Positions 10,122 through 21,059 of a stretch of DNA of 64,000 nt are shown piece after piece. This DNA is from Ustilaginoidea virens. Taxonomy: Eukaryota; Ascomycota; Sordariomycetes; Hypocreales; Clavicipitaceae. Position numbers and translations under genes: made by a program. The first letter of the stretch is position 1. Every line of letters begins with the position of its first letter. The notes under the pieces were generated by a model that was not told the DNA's origin, searched no databases, and worked only from the letters and a program-made list of their open reading frames with translations. The stretch lies in contig NC_057318.1 of assembly GCF_000687475.1 (NCBI RefSeq), positions 2,046,001 to 2,110,000 on the forward strand, in the 5' to 3' direction.

Positions 10122-13017
10122 TTAGGGTCCTATTAAGTAAGAACTAAAAATAATATAAAGCACTATTTAAGTATTTAAAATGCCGCCTCTTCTTTATTTA
10201 ACTATTAGAATAGGACTCCTTTCTTTATTAACCTAACTAAAAGGTCGATAAAGTAAAAAAAATCTAAAATAAAATTACAGTAGAAGTTAGTAAAACTAAA
10301 GAAATTATAAATGCCTTTTAATTTCGTAGGTGCTTTCTAGTTCTAAATAGCTTTAATCTTTTCGGGGTCTAAATAGATTTCCTTTTTAGCCGTTATAATA
10401 TATCCTAGGTATTAAACCTTCTTTATTGCGAAGTCGCACTTATTAAGATCTAAGTTTAAGCCAGCCTTTTATAATCATTAAAGGACTTCTTTAACGCGCC
10501 CTATATAGTCTGCCTTTAATCCCCTAGTATAGATTAAAACGTTATTAAGATAGGTAATTATAAAATCTCCTAGTATATTTCCTAAGGCCTTATTAATATA
10601 TTTCTAAAAGGTCGTAGGGGCCTTAGTTAGGCTAAATAGCGTAATAAGCTATTTAAATAGTCCGAATTATATATAGAATACAGTTAAGTGCTTATCGCCC
10701 TCTATAATATGTATCTTATAAAACGCTATGCGTATATTAACCTTGGTAAACTATTTTGCTTAAGATAGGGATCGTAAGGTCTTTTTAATTAAAGGGAAGA
10801 GGTATCGGTCTTAAATTATAATCTTATTAAGGGCTTAATAGTTAATATAAAAATACTACCTACTATTCCCCTTTCTAGCTAATAGGATTAATACTACTAC
10901 CGATAAAGAGCTTATATAGATTTATCCTTTATCTATTAAGTTAATTATTTATCTTTAAACTTTAAGTAATTAGTCTCGTAGTATATTATATAATAGGCCC
11001 TAAGGTAAGTCTAGCTAACTCTTATCCTTAGTCTTTTTAAGCTAGATATAGTAGTTTAATATACCTTAGTGTAAAGGGAGACTAAAAGCCTTCTCTTTAT
11101 TAAAAAGGTTGGTAAATTCCTATAATTCCTTTAGGAGTACCTATAGCTCCTATAATTATAGGGTAGAGTTTTAATAATGTAGAAGCATAATATAGAAGAT
11201 ATATATTATCTCCTATAAGCTTATTATAATAAAAGAGGTCGATTGGTCCCTAGAGTATTTTGCCTATTTTAGTATACTATAGAAGATTAAGCTAAAGATA
11301 TTTACTATAGTTAGGCCCTATTATCTTCTTATTAATTCTTTAATAATAAAGCTACCTACTAATCCAATCTTTAATTAGTACTGCTTCGCCTATAGTATAA
11401 TATTATAATACTCTATCTAAAGCATCCTAAGGAAAATATCGCAAGTAAGGCCTAGGATAATATAAAGTATAATTATAAATAGCTATCTATCGATATCGAT
11501 CGCTATATAGATGATATAAGTAATAGAGGAATATATTACTTTATATTCTCCTAAATGGCTTTAAATATCTACTATTATTCCGATTTCCCTATATTATAGT
11601 AGGCGGATAGGTTAAAGGCCTAACTATTATACTATCTTTTCGCTTATAGTACTATAGTAGTTATATCCTAAGTTGATTAAGGTATTAATAAAGGTATAAG
11701 ATTTATATAAGATCAGTACTAAAAAAGGGTATTTATCTATTTATTTTACGATCTTCTTTAACTCTTTTTATAATTAGGCTAGGGTCTATATATATATTTT
11801 AAGCCCTTTAATAAAACTAAATTTAAAGGCTATTCTTTTTCTTAATCTTTATTACTACTTTCGACCTTTATAATTTATAAGTTAAGCGAGGCCACTTTAG
11901 TTGTATTAGGTTAGATTACTAATAGTAAGTAATATATAAACGTTTAGTATTTAGAAGAGCTATACTAAAGATAGAGACCTTTCTTTTTACGATCTTTATA
12001 TTATTCTTTAAAGACCTATATTGCTTTAAATATATACTAATTACCCTTTAAATCTAGCTTATTAATACCTAATATTTATATATCGCCCTTAAAATCCTAG
12101 GCGTAGGTTAGTTAGGAATAGGCTAAGCCCGGTTAATGGTTAATAATTAGGCTAATCTTAATATCGATAGCAATTTATCGGTAATAGTCTACCGCTAAAT
12201 AGTAATCATAATAGGAGACCCTAAGGCTAATAATCTTATTAGCTATATAAGCGTTAAGTGCCGATTAGAGATATTTTAGCTTAACCTTTTTAGGCTAATT
12301 AAGACCGTTAATAAATGCAAATTTTTCTTTAAATTATATAAAGAAGGCGGCAAAAGGCTCCTTTAGGCCTTAGCGCAAAAAGTACTTAAGCTTAATAATA
12401 GCGCGATCCTATTAGTATAGGTCCTTAAAGAGATATTAGAGGTATTTAAAGAACTTTATTATATTATAATCGTAAGCTTTATTATTTTTAAAGAAGGCTG
12501 TAACCTATAATTAGACTATAGACGATAGGTTCTAAAAAATAAATATTTATTAAGTCTTCTTATCTCTAATAAAATCCCTATTGACCTTAAGCTTATATTA
12601 TATAAAGGTCCGCTAGGCTATAAATATAGCCTTCCTGCTATTAAAAGGGTCCCCTATCGGGATCGGTTTACGCTTTAGCTAGGTATCCTAAGCAGTAGGG
12701 AGGGGGGCATTATATTATACGACTAAGGCTAATTAGGTAGCGTTTTAGGAGCTATTTAACTAGCTCGCGAGAAAGGCCTATAGCGAGGCGGTAACAGCAG
12801 CAAGGTATTATGCGTTAGTATATATCTACGCCTCTATCTATTGTAACCCTATTATAAATTGCTTTACTTGGGTATATATATTATATCGGGGGTGTTATAG
12901 CTTTAGGTTCTCTCTACTTGGTTCTCTAGGTATATTTATCTCGATATCTTATATAGCTTGCATTATTAGCTCTATAATATGAGGTTATAATAGTAAGGCT
13001 AAGAGAGTCTATTTAAA
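10122..13017 (-). mobile_element. Gypsy-2 chromovirus, 5' half (gag, protease, RT)
   Basis: This is the reverse complement of gypsy-1 from 18176 to about 21070. From right to left come the primer-binding site (13006-13016), gag (about 12700-11850), aspartic protease (about 11700-11550) and reverse transcriptase (about 11400-10150). The element was split by LINE A at 10121. Reading frames are heavily stopped by TAA/TAG. Confidence 0.85.
13006..13016 (-). promoter_or_regulatory. Self-priming primer-binding site of gypsy-2
   Basis: The minus strand here reads TTAAATAGACT directly inside the LTR edge. It is complementary to AGTCTATTTAA expected inside the LTR. In this copy the LTR side (13068-13078) has decayed to AATCTATTTAA through one G-to-A change. 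See gypsy-1 and gypsy-3 for intact pairs. Confidence 0.65.
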
Positions 13018-13269
13018 TATAAAGGACCGGCCCTAGGGCTACTATAAATAGGTATCGAATAAATATATTAAATAGATTAAAGAGGAAAGAGAGAGGACCC
13101 GAATAGGGGCTTTTTGGATGCCTATTTATCCCTATATGGTATAGGTCGGGGTCCTGGTGTAGTCCTGTGACCCCGTGCTATTAACCTATCTGACCCTGCC
13201 TAGGCTAGGCATGGGCGCAGCCCGAGTCCTAGCCATATTGTGGCGCGGGCGTAGCCCGAGCCCGTTATA
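13018..13269 (-). repeat. 5' LTR of gypsy-2
   Basis: This LTR of 252 bp is on the minus strand and homologous to the gypsy-1 LTRs. It begins (minus) with a worn TGTTACGGGCTCGGGC and ends with ..CCTTTATA, a RIP form of ..CA. It retains the paired CGGGC-GCCCG hairpins. To its right LINE C sequence starts at once, so gypsy-2 inserted into LINE C. The partner LTR is outside the window or lost. Confidence 0.8.
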
Positions 13270-13749
13270 CTTAATTACTTTACTATTAGTTATACCAGTT
13301 TTTTACTAATCTTTCTTTAGCCAAAAGCTAATAGGGGTTAAAGTCGGGAAATAGGATATAAGCTAAAGGTCTTTAGTTACCCTTCCTTTATTAGCATTAA
13401 AATATTACCGCTACTACTATTAATATATAATTAATCCTATCGGTTATACCTATTTTAGCTATTCTTTTAAGGAACCGTTAGTAGATATAGTTAAGATAGA
13501 GGTTAATTAGAGGTATAACCGCTTTAGTCTTAAGGGTATCTAGTAGTATAGCCTTAAAGGCCTTAATAATTATATAGAGACAGGCTAACTATTCTATAGC
13601 TAGGGATTTTATAATACTTTTTGCTATCCCTCTAGGGGCGATAAGGATATACTATACCTTTACGCTAAAGGCGATAGAGGTTTAAATAACCTATATATAG
13701 ATTAGACATGCTTCCTAATATTAGCAGCTTTAGGTAGAGGCTGCTATTA
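13270..13749 (-). mobile_element. LINE C fragment (ORF2 region after RT)
   Basis: This minus-strand segment is collinear with 15760-16220 of LINE B, the region downstream of the RT palm (KGIAK, AYKA-type). It continues at 48657 after a 35 kb insertion. The last 16 bases (13734-13749, GTAGAGGCTGCTATTA) are duplicated at 48657-48672, the target site of LINE B. Confidence 0.8.
13734..13749. repeat. Target-site duplication of LINE B (left copy)
   Basis: GTAGAGGCTGCTATTA is repeated exactly at 48657-48672. The two copies bracket LINE B together with all of its nested insertions, about 34.9 kb apart. Confidence 0.9.
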
Positions 13750-14299
13750 TTATTATTATTAAATTACGCTAGAGGCTATTTAGAGCTAAATAACCTATCT
13801 AGTACTTCTATAAAGATAATTCGGAAAAGAAAAACCTAATAGCCGGGAGGAAAACCTTTCCTATATTCTTAATTACTGCTTTTTGTCGCCCTGCAGCGGG
13901 GGCGGCGGGTATCTAGTGCATAAGAGAGTAGGGTATATAACCACTTAGGATTATATCTAGCGGTATTATATAGGAAGAGTGTAAGTAAGAAGTCTTAGAA
14001 TATCGGGTCTGAATCAGTAGTCTTATCGGATAAGAAGTAAAGGGAGGGTAAAGCCAGGGGGGGTAGGGCTAGTAGCGCGCTTGCAATAGGCATATTCTCG
14101 CCAGGCGCGCATCTATAGTAGCCCGGGCGCTTCTCGGTATATATTAATTTTTTAGTCGGAAGAGAAAGTAAGCTAACTCTAAAGGTAGAAATAGGCGGCC
14201 TTAGGCACTACATTAGTATATAGGTTAGCAATACCCCCCGATTTAGTGCCTTTTCTTCTTTTCTTCTTTTCCTCTATAGCGCTAATTTTAAAGTATATA

Positions 14300-15250
14300 A
14301 TAACCCCTTTATCGCGGTATAGAGCCGGTACTAACCCTATTAGTAGAATAGCAGCAGTAGTAGCAATAATAGCAGCAGCAATAATAATAATAATAAGAAT
14401 AATAGTAGTAAGAATAAAGATGCTTAAGCGGTTAGCGATATTAAATAAAAGGGTAAGTATAGATCTTACGCGCGGTAGAACCGCAGCTAATCCTTATATA
14501 ATAGCCTGGCGAACTATATATATAGCCTTATAGGCTATATCTAATGCGCTTAAAGAATCCTAAGTATAGATACCGCAGCTAATAAGGTATAGATTAGGTT
14601 ATACCCGCTTTTTAGCGAGGCTAATATAGGCAGGGACTAATACGGCCTACTATTTTTATACTTTAGCGGGTAAAATATATATACCCTTAGAAAGGACCCC
14701 TAAGAACCGGGTCCTAATATAAAAACTCCTAGATATATAAGAGACTATTACTAGGGGGATAAAGGTGCATTTTCGATTTATATATAGCATAGGTTACCAG
14801 CTAATTATCTTTACCTTTAGGTAGATAACTATAAGGCCCTCTAGTAGAGGGCTAAATAGGCGTCTGCCTTTCGGGGGTATAATTAGGCGGCAGTAGTAGC
14901 AGTAGTAGTAGCGGTAGGGGGCCTTAGCGCTCCTAGGGTAACCTAAAAGTTATTAAACCTTAAAGAAAGAAAGGTTTTTACCTTAGAACGATAGGCCTAC
15001 GCTTAAAAGGATATTACTATATTATTATAGGTTTTCCTAGCCTAAGAGGGGGGGGAGGGGGCTTTAAAAGGGGAATAGACTAAAGATAATAGGGATAAAG
15101 GGGGGAGGGTAATAAAAAAAATAAAAAGGGGGAAAAGAAAGAGGATACCCCTAATACTAAAATAATAACTATCGACTAATTTTAGCCTATAAGGCCTAAA
15201 AGATTTACTTATTCTTAAGGCTCTTTATTCTTATTACGGGATTACTATAA
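14300..15250 (+). pseudogene. Antisense reading frame in LINE B 3' region (unidentified)
   Basis: This is the best-preserved copy of the antisense frame, with codons at positions equal to 1 modulo 3. After a Ser/Asn-rich start (14347-14410) it runs for about 280 codons. Motifs in order are QKGKYRSYARQ, NSLANYIYSL, NKV-IRLYP, SGQNIYTLRKDP, a VDNYKAL box near 14821, an Ala/Val linker, SAPRVT, NLKERKV near 14955-14980, then basic KKIKRGKRKR near 15115. In-frame stops are TAG or TAA only. Copies A and D share the VDNY-AL, ERKV and Q-K-G-x-Y motifs at the same spacing. I do not recognise the family. Helix-rich composition with a basic tail would suit a nucleic-acid-binding protein, but that is inference. 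Confidence 0.55.
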
Positions 15251-17214
15251 ATATTATATAGGGGCTATATAGGGGTATTTAGTAGCTCCTTTATCTATAT
15301 TATATTAGAGGGATTAAGTAAGCTAGAATTAATTAAATCGATTAATATTAAATATTTAGCAGGCGATTATCTATATAAGGTATAATTTATTAAGTGCGAT
15401 AGATATACTATATCGGTCGCGAAATAGGCTAAAGCTAAGACTAGATCTAAGGAGTATACGCTTTTATCTATAGTATTTTAGGCAGGAGAGGATAATATAA
15501 TAGAGGTCTTTTAGGCCTTCCTTATAGTAGTAAAGAGGTAATAGTACTAAGGGTACTTATTAGAGGCAGAAAAAGGAGTTAAAGTCGATTTTTTCTATAT
15601 AGAGTTAGGTAAGTATTGCCAATTTATACTTTTATAGGCCTTTATATAATTAAGTTATTTTTGCTATAGATTAGAAATCTAGTGCCTTTTCAGCCGCTAG
15701 AGTTCTATACTAAAGGCATCTTGCCTTTACTATTGCCTAATTGCTTTATTATCGGTTATATTAGTCTTTTATTAATTGCTTTTTAGCTAAAAGCTAGCTA
15801 AGGTTAGGATTAAAAAATAGTATATAGGCTAAGGGTCTTTAGTAGCCTTTCCTTTATTAGTATCGAAGTATTACCGCTACCGCTATTAATATGTAGTTAA
15901 TCCTATTAGTTATACCTATTTTATCTATTCTTTTTAGGAACTGCTAGCGGATATAATTAAAATAGAGGTTAATTAGGGGCATAACTGCTTTAATCTCAAG
16001 GGTATTTAGCGGTATAGCCTTAAAGGCCTTAGTAATTATATAAAAGCAGGCTGATTATTCTATAGCTAAGGATTTCGCGATACTTTTTGCTACCCCTTTA
16101 AGGGTAATAAGGGTATATTATACCCTTACGCCGAAGGCTATAAAGGTCTAGATAACCTATATATAGACTAAGCATACTTTCCGGTATTAGCAGCCCTAGG
16201 TTAAGGCCGCTATTACCATAAATGCGAATTACTACCGCTTAAATTTCTTTACGATTTTAATATAGTATTCCCTCTATTTTAGCTTATAGTAGATTTCGAC
16301 TCTTAGGAATTTAGTATATTACTTCGGCTAGATTATTACGGTCTTAAGCTCTACCTTAGTTTTATCTGCCTTATATACATAGGTAAAGTAGATAAGCTTA
16401 CTTTTGCTAGGGTTAAAATTAAATCCGGCTTACTTAGACTAGCTATTATAAATAAACTATACTTTCTTAAGTAGCACCCTTACCTCCTCTATATCTCTCC
16501 TATAGGCTATAATGTTTATATTATCGGTAAAGCTAAGTATAATAGTTAAAGCTACCTTTTGCAGCCTCTTATAGAGTAATATAATATAAATAAGGAAGAG
16601 GATAAAAGAGAAGGGGGGACCCTTATAATACGCCAGCGGTAATCGGCAGTTTATCTATAAGCTATCCCTCGAAGTAGATTTATATTATTCGTAAGTCGGT
16701 AAAGCCGTATATTTATACTATAAGCTATAGCAGAAGCCCTTTACTAAGAAGTAGGTAGATAAAGCGGGTATAGTTAATTATATTAAATGCTGCTAATATA
16801 TTTAGTTAGAGGAGTAAGGCGATCCTACTATAGTGCTAAATCGTATATATAATCTCAACTAGTATGCTTAGTGCTATATTAGTTAACTGGGTTGCCTTAT
16901 TACCTAATTAAAGGTCTAGGAGGAGGTTACCCTCTTTAAGGGCAATAGTAAGCCGCCTCGCAATTATAACTTTTATAACCTTCCCTATTAGATTAAGTAG
17001 CGATATTAATCTTTATCCTCCTGCCTTTTAATATTCCTTAGGCCTTTTCCTAGGCTTCTATAGTACTACTACTTTAGCCTCTTAGAATTAAGCCAGATAA
17101 TACCTAATATAGTATATTTCGTTAAAGAGGTATATAAGGGTTTAAACGAGTAGAGGGCTATATACTTTAAGGAATCCTACTAGGAGCCTATCGGGGCCTA
17201 ATGCTTTTTAGCCT

Positions 17215-17219
17215 GCTAT
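17215..17219. repeat. Target-site duplication of copia X (left)
   Basis: GCTAT lies immediately before the left LTR and again at 39343-39347 immediately after the right LTR. Confidence 0.85.
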
Positions 17220-17560
17220 TGTTGATACAAACTCAGGGTACCCAGATATACGTAGGGTCGCGCGCGTAGTATCGTATACCGTAAGGTCACTAAGTAAAGG
17301 ATTTATTGACTTTACTAATAACTGACTATCTAAAAGAAAAGAAAGGAAGCAGAAGAGGGTAATTATACGATATAGCCTTTTTGTGCGTGCCGTGGTCACG
17401 TGCATCGGCGCAGTCGGGCCGGGCTGCCCGCGTACCCTACCGGGCTTAGGGGTAAAGGGGCAAAAGTAGCCATATCGTATATAACGGGTGTGCGCGGCAC
17501 ATTCATTGTAATGTGCCCAATTGGTGCCCAATTGGGCACCTTGCGATAGCGATTCTAATA
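17220..17560 (-). repeat. 3' LTR of copia X
   Basis: This is a 341 bp LTR running TGTTGATACAAACTC...TA in plus reading, paired with 39002-39342. The two copies differ almost only by C/T and G/A. The left copy holds the perfect palindrome GGTGCCCAATTGGGCACC at 17523-17540, which is eroded in the right copy. The LTR is clearly richer in GC than its surroundings. Confidence 0.9.
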
Positions 17561-17933
17561 CTAGCAGCTTCTCTTTTTATAGAAGCAAACATCGGAATCG
17601 CTAGGATATAAGGCGCACACATAGAAAGAAAAGTGCGGCGCGGTCTCGGCAGGTTATACCGCCGATAACGCCATCGCGCCGCGCGGCCGGCTTGTATAGC
17701 CTTATACTGTATAGCAGCCAGTATATTGAATATCGCAGCCAAAACAAAAGGACAAAAAGGGGCGGCAGTAAACATAAGAAAAACGGCCGCATTAAACACA
17801 GTATTAAATATAGGAAAATCCACACACTTGCCATATATAATATCATTAATACCTTCTAAATGCAATTAGATATTAACCGGCCTCTTTACCCACCCTTCCA
17901 TACGTATAACAGCCCTATTTTAATCGACGAAGG
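17561..17933 (-). pseudogene. Copia X pol C-terminus, 3' UTR and polypurine tract
   Basis: On the minus strand, the frame entering from 32775 (..NKALKTF) continues here as VD-NRAVIRMEGWVKRPVN and ends at a TAA near 17869. This is the conserved end of a fungal copia polyprotein. The remaining 300 bases to the LTR are 3' untranslated. A purine run (ATAAAAAGAGAAG, minus, 17568-17580) next to the LTR is the likely plus-strand primer. Open frames of 81-120 codons here are fortuitous. Confidence 0.75.
17929..17933. repeat. Target-site duplication of gypsy-1 (left)
   Basis: GAAGG precedes the left LTR and recurs at 32770-32774 after the right LTR. Removing the insertion rejoins the copia X pol frame. 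Confidence 0.85.
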
Positions 17934-18062
17934 TGTTACGGGCTCGGGCTATGCCCGCGCCATAATGTGGCTAGGACTCGGGCTGCGCCCGCGATTAGCC
18001 TCAGGAGTATCGGCACGGGGTCACGAGGGCTCGCTAAGGACTCGGCCCGTACTATGTACGGG

Positions 18063-18070
18063 CATAAATA
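18063..18070 (+). promoter_or_regulatory. TATA-like box in gypsy-1 5' LTR
   Basis: CATAAATA here corresponds to TATAAATA at 32657-32664 in the right LTR. It lies about 50 bp upstream of the inferred start of R (18115), a sensible distance for a fungal promoter. Confidence 0.6.
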
Positions 18071-18114
18071 GGCTATTTAGAGGCCCCTATTCGGGCCCTC
18101 TCTCTTTCCTCTTT

Positions 18115-18125
18115 AGTCTATTTAA
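18115..18125 (+). promoter_or_regulatory. Inferred RNA start and self-primer of gypsy-1
   Basis: AGTCTATTTAA is exactly complementary to TTAAATAGACT at 18177-18187. In Tf1/sushi-type elements the first 11 nt of the mRNA fold back on the primer-binding site and are cleaved to prime reverse transcription. The 11-nt match and its place after a TATA box fit that scheme. Confidence 0.65.
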
Positions 18126-18176
18126 TATATTTATTCGATGCCTATTCGCAGTAGCCCTAGGGCCAATCCTTTACAT

Positions 18177-18187
18177 TTAAATAGACT
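18177..18187 (+). promoter_or_regulatory. Primer-binding site of gypsy-1 (self-priming)
   Basis: TTAAATAGACT begins one base after the LTR end and pairs with LTR bases 18115-18125. No tRNA 3'-end complement (TGG...) is seen at this position. Gypsy-3 shows a different but again perfectly matched pair. Confidence 0.7.
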
Positions 18188-18510
18188 CTCTCAGCCTTAC
18201 TGTTATAACCTTATATTATAGAGCTAATGATATAGGCTATATAAGATATCGAGATAAGTATACCTGGAGAACCGAGTGGAGAGAACCTAAAGCTATAATA
18301 CCCCCGACGTAATATATATACCTAAGTAGAGCAGCTTGCAGTAAGATTATAGTAGATAGAGGCGCAGGCAGACTAACGCGCAGCACCTTACTGCTATTAC
18401 TGCCTTACTATAGACCTTTCTTGCGAACTAGTTAAATAGCTCCTAAAACGCTATTTAACCGGCTCTAGTCGTATAATAGAATGCCCCCCTTTTTACTACT
18501 TAGGATACCT

Positions 18511-19400
18511 AGCTAAAGCGTAAGCCGATCCTAATAGGGGACCCCTTTAATAGCAAAAAGGCTATATTTATAGCCTAGCGGACCTTTATGCAATATAAGC
18601 TTAAGGTCGATAGAGAGTTTATTAAAAACGAGAAGACTTAATAGATATTTATCTTCTAGAACCTTTCGTCTATAGTCTAATTATAGGTCGCGGCCTTCTT
18701 TAAAAATAGTACGGCTTACGATTATAATATAATAAGGTTCTTTAAATATCTTTAATATCTCTTTAAGGACCTATATTAGTAGGATCGCACTATTATTAAG
18801 CTTAAGTACTCTTTATGCTAAGGCCCGAAGGAATCTTTTGCCGCCTTTTTCGTTTAATTTAAAAAAAAACTTATGCTTATTAGCGGTTTCGGTTGGCCTA
18901 AGGAAATTAAACTAAAATACCTCCGATTAGTGCTTAATGCTTATATAGCTAATAAGATTATCGGTCTTAGGGTCTCCTATTATAATTACTATTTAGCGGT
19001 AGATTGCTACCGATAAATTGCTATCGATATCGAGACTAGCCTAACTATTAACTACTAATCGGGCTCGGCCTATTTCTGATTAATATATGCCTAGGATTCT
19101 AAGGGCGATATATAAATATTAGGTATTAATAAGCTAGACTCGAAGGGTAATTAGTATACTCCTAAGGCAATATAGGTCTCTAAAAAACAATATAAAGATC
19201 GTAAGAAGAAAGGCCTCTACCTTTAGTATAGCTCTCCTAAATATTAGATATTTATATATTACCTGCTATTAGTAATCCGACCCGATATAGCTAAGGTAGC
19301 CTTACTTAATTTATAAATCGTAGAAATTAAAAGTAGTAATAAAGATTAAGAAAAAGAATAGCTTTTAAATTTAGTCTTATTAGAAGGCTTAAAATATATA
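18511..19400 (+). pseudogene. Gypsy-1 gag (capsid) relic
   Basis: After a leader of about 330 bp the frame reads G-DPF-NSKKAIF, YKLKVDREFI and later RLVLNAYIANKIIGLRVSYY. Gypsy-2 and gypsy-3 repeat this pattern (GEPFNGKKAIF, YKLEID at 62660-62740). Position between primer site and protease identifies it as gag. No zinc knuckle was seen. About one codon in ten is a RIP-type stop. Confidence 0.65.
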
Positions 19401-19760
19401 TATAGACCCCGGCCTAATTATAGAAGGAATTAAAGGAGATTATAGAACGAATAAATAGATACCCCTTTTTAGTACCAATCTTATATAAATCCTATACCTT
19501 TATTAATACTTTAATCGACTTAGGATATAACTACTATAGCGCTATAAGCGAAAAAATAGTATAATAGTTAGGCTTCTAACCTATCCGCTTATTATAATAT
19601 AGGGAAATCGGAATAGCAGTAGATATTTAAAGCCGTTTAGGAGAACGTAAAGTAATATATTCCTCTATTACCTATATCGTCTATATAGCGATTAATATCG
19701 ATAGATAGCTATTTATAGTTATACTTTATATTATCCCGGGCTTTATATGCGATATTATCT
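19400..19760 (+). pseudogene. Gypsy-1 aspartic protease relic
   Basis: TLIDLGYNYYSAIS (about 19503-19545) stands where LIDSGC is expected. Gypsy-3 has LIDSSCDYYSVIS at about 63700. The D-S-G active site is thus damaged in both. The enzyme would process the gag-pol polyprotein. Confidence 0.65.
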
Positions 19761-19999
19761 TTAGGATACCTTAGATAGAGTACTATAATATTATATTATA
19801 GGCGAAGTATTACTAATTAAAAATTGGATTGGTAGGTAGCTTTATTATTAAAGAATCGATAAAAAAATAATAGGGTCTAATCGTAATAAATATCTTTAGC
19901 TTAATCTTTTATAATATACTAAAGCGAGTAAAATACTCTAGGGATTAGTCGACTTCTTTTATAGCGATAAGCTTATAGGAGATAATATATATTTTTTGC

Positions 20000-21000
20000 A
20001 TTATACTACTACCTTATTAAGACTCTACCTTACGATTATAAGAGCTATAGGTGCTTCTAATAGAATTATAGGAATTTATTAACCTTTTCGATAAGGAGAA
20101 GGCTTTTAGTCTCCCTCTGCACTAGGGTATATTAGACTACTATATCTAACTTAAAAAGACTATAGATAAGAGCTAACCAGACTTACCTTAGGGCCTATTA
20201 TATAATATACTATAAGACTAGTTACTTAAGGTTTAAAAATAAATAATTAACCTAATAAATAAAGGATAGATTTAAGCGAGCTTTTTATTAGTAGTAGTAT
20301 TAATCTTACTAGCTAAAAAGGGGAATAGTAGATAGCAGTTTTATATTAACTATTAGGCCCTTAATAAGATTACGGTTTAAGATTAATACCCCCTCCCTTT
20401 AATTAAAGAGACCTTACGATCCCTCTCTTAAGCAAAATAGTTTACTAAAGTTAATATATATATAATATTCTATAAGATATATATTGCAAAAAGCGATAAA
20501 TATTTGACCGTATTTTATATACGATTTAGACTATTTAAATAGCTTATTATGCTATTTAGTCTAACTAGGGCCTTTACGACCTTTTAAAAATATATTAATA
20601 GGGCCTTAGGGAATACACTAGGAGACTTTATAACTACCTACTTTAATAATATTTTAATCTATACTAAGGGATTAAGGGCGGACTATATAGGGCGTATTAA
20701 AGAAGTCTTTTAACGATTATAAAAGGCCGGCTTAAATTTAGATCTTAATAAGTGCGACTTTATAGTAAAAAAGGTCTGGTACCTAAGATATATCGTAATA
20801 GCTAGAAAGGAAATCCATTTAGACCCTAAAAAGATTAAAGCTATTTAAAACTAGGAAGCACCTACGAAATTAAAAAGCATTTATAGTTTCCTTAGTTTTA
20901 TTAACTTCTACTGCGATTTTATCCTAGACTTCTTTTGCTTTATCGACCCTTTAATTAGGTTAATAAAGAAAGGGGTCTTATTCTAATAATTAAATAAAGA
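20000..21000 (+). pseudogene. Gypsy-1 reverse transcriptase relic
   Basis: The catalytic box reads YFNN-ILIYT at 20639-20650, a double D-to-N form of Y-L-D-D. Downstream come the KCDF and W-YLRYIV region, then SFLSFINFYCDFI and LIRLIKKGVLF, the usual gypsy RT thumb and connection. Both catalytic aspartates are lost, so the product would be dead even without the stops. Confidence 0.85.
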
Positions 21001-21059
21001 AGAGGCGGTATTTTAAGCGCTTAAATAGTATTTTATATTGTCTCTAGTTCTCGCCTAAT

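Larger units (their letters stand above)
13750..17219 (-). mobile_element. LINE B, 3' portion (RT to tail)
   Basis: This is the 3' part of a minus-strand LINE of the B/E subfamily, starting with a (TAA)n tail at 13750. It holds the 3' region with an antisense reading frame, the ORF2 C-terminus (about 15300-15760) and part of the reverse transcriptase (about 15760-17219). The worn catalytic box FTDN lies at about 16509-16535. Copia X splits it at 17220, and it resumes at 39343 and, after LINE E, at 48459. Confidence 0.85.
17934..18175 (+). repeat. 5' LTR of gypsy-1
   Basis: This 242 bp LTR starts TGTTACGGG and ends CTTTACA. Two short hairpins (CGGGC-TAT-GCCCG and CGGGC-TGC-GCCCG) lie at its start. 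A third perfect hairpin, GCCCGTACTATGTACGGGC, ends just before the TATA-like box at 18063-18070. A fourth (AGAGGCCCC...GGGCCCTCT) follows the box. The inferred transcript start (18115) is set by the self-priming match. The right LTR (32528-32769) differs almost only by transitions. Confidence 0.92.

Noticed and set aside
14246..14533. 95-codon frame starting MPFLLFFF
   Set aside because: It starts at GTG and crosses the triplet tract in a frame that is not the one conserved between LINE copies; it is a shadow of the antisense frame.
15300..16280. Continuation of the LINE B antisense frame far into ORF2
   Set aside because: Here the sense strand matches known LINE motifs (KGIAK, AYKA, RT box), so the antisense openness is taken as a shadow. 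This is also the main caution for the antisense finding.
17208..17531. 107-codon minus-strand frame, and its counterpart at 38972-39187
   Set aside because: Both lie in the GC-rich LTRs of copia X and are open only because the LTR is less RIPped.
17503..17865. Open frames of 81-120 codons on the minus strand
   Set aside because: They cover the 3' UTR and LTR of copia X; the copia polyprotein ends at about 17869 in another frame.
17860..18180. 106-codon plus-strand frame
   Set aside because: It spans the copia X/gypsy-1 junction and the whole gypsy-1 LTR, so it cannot be a gene.
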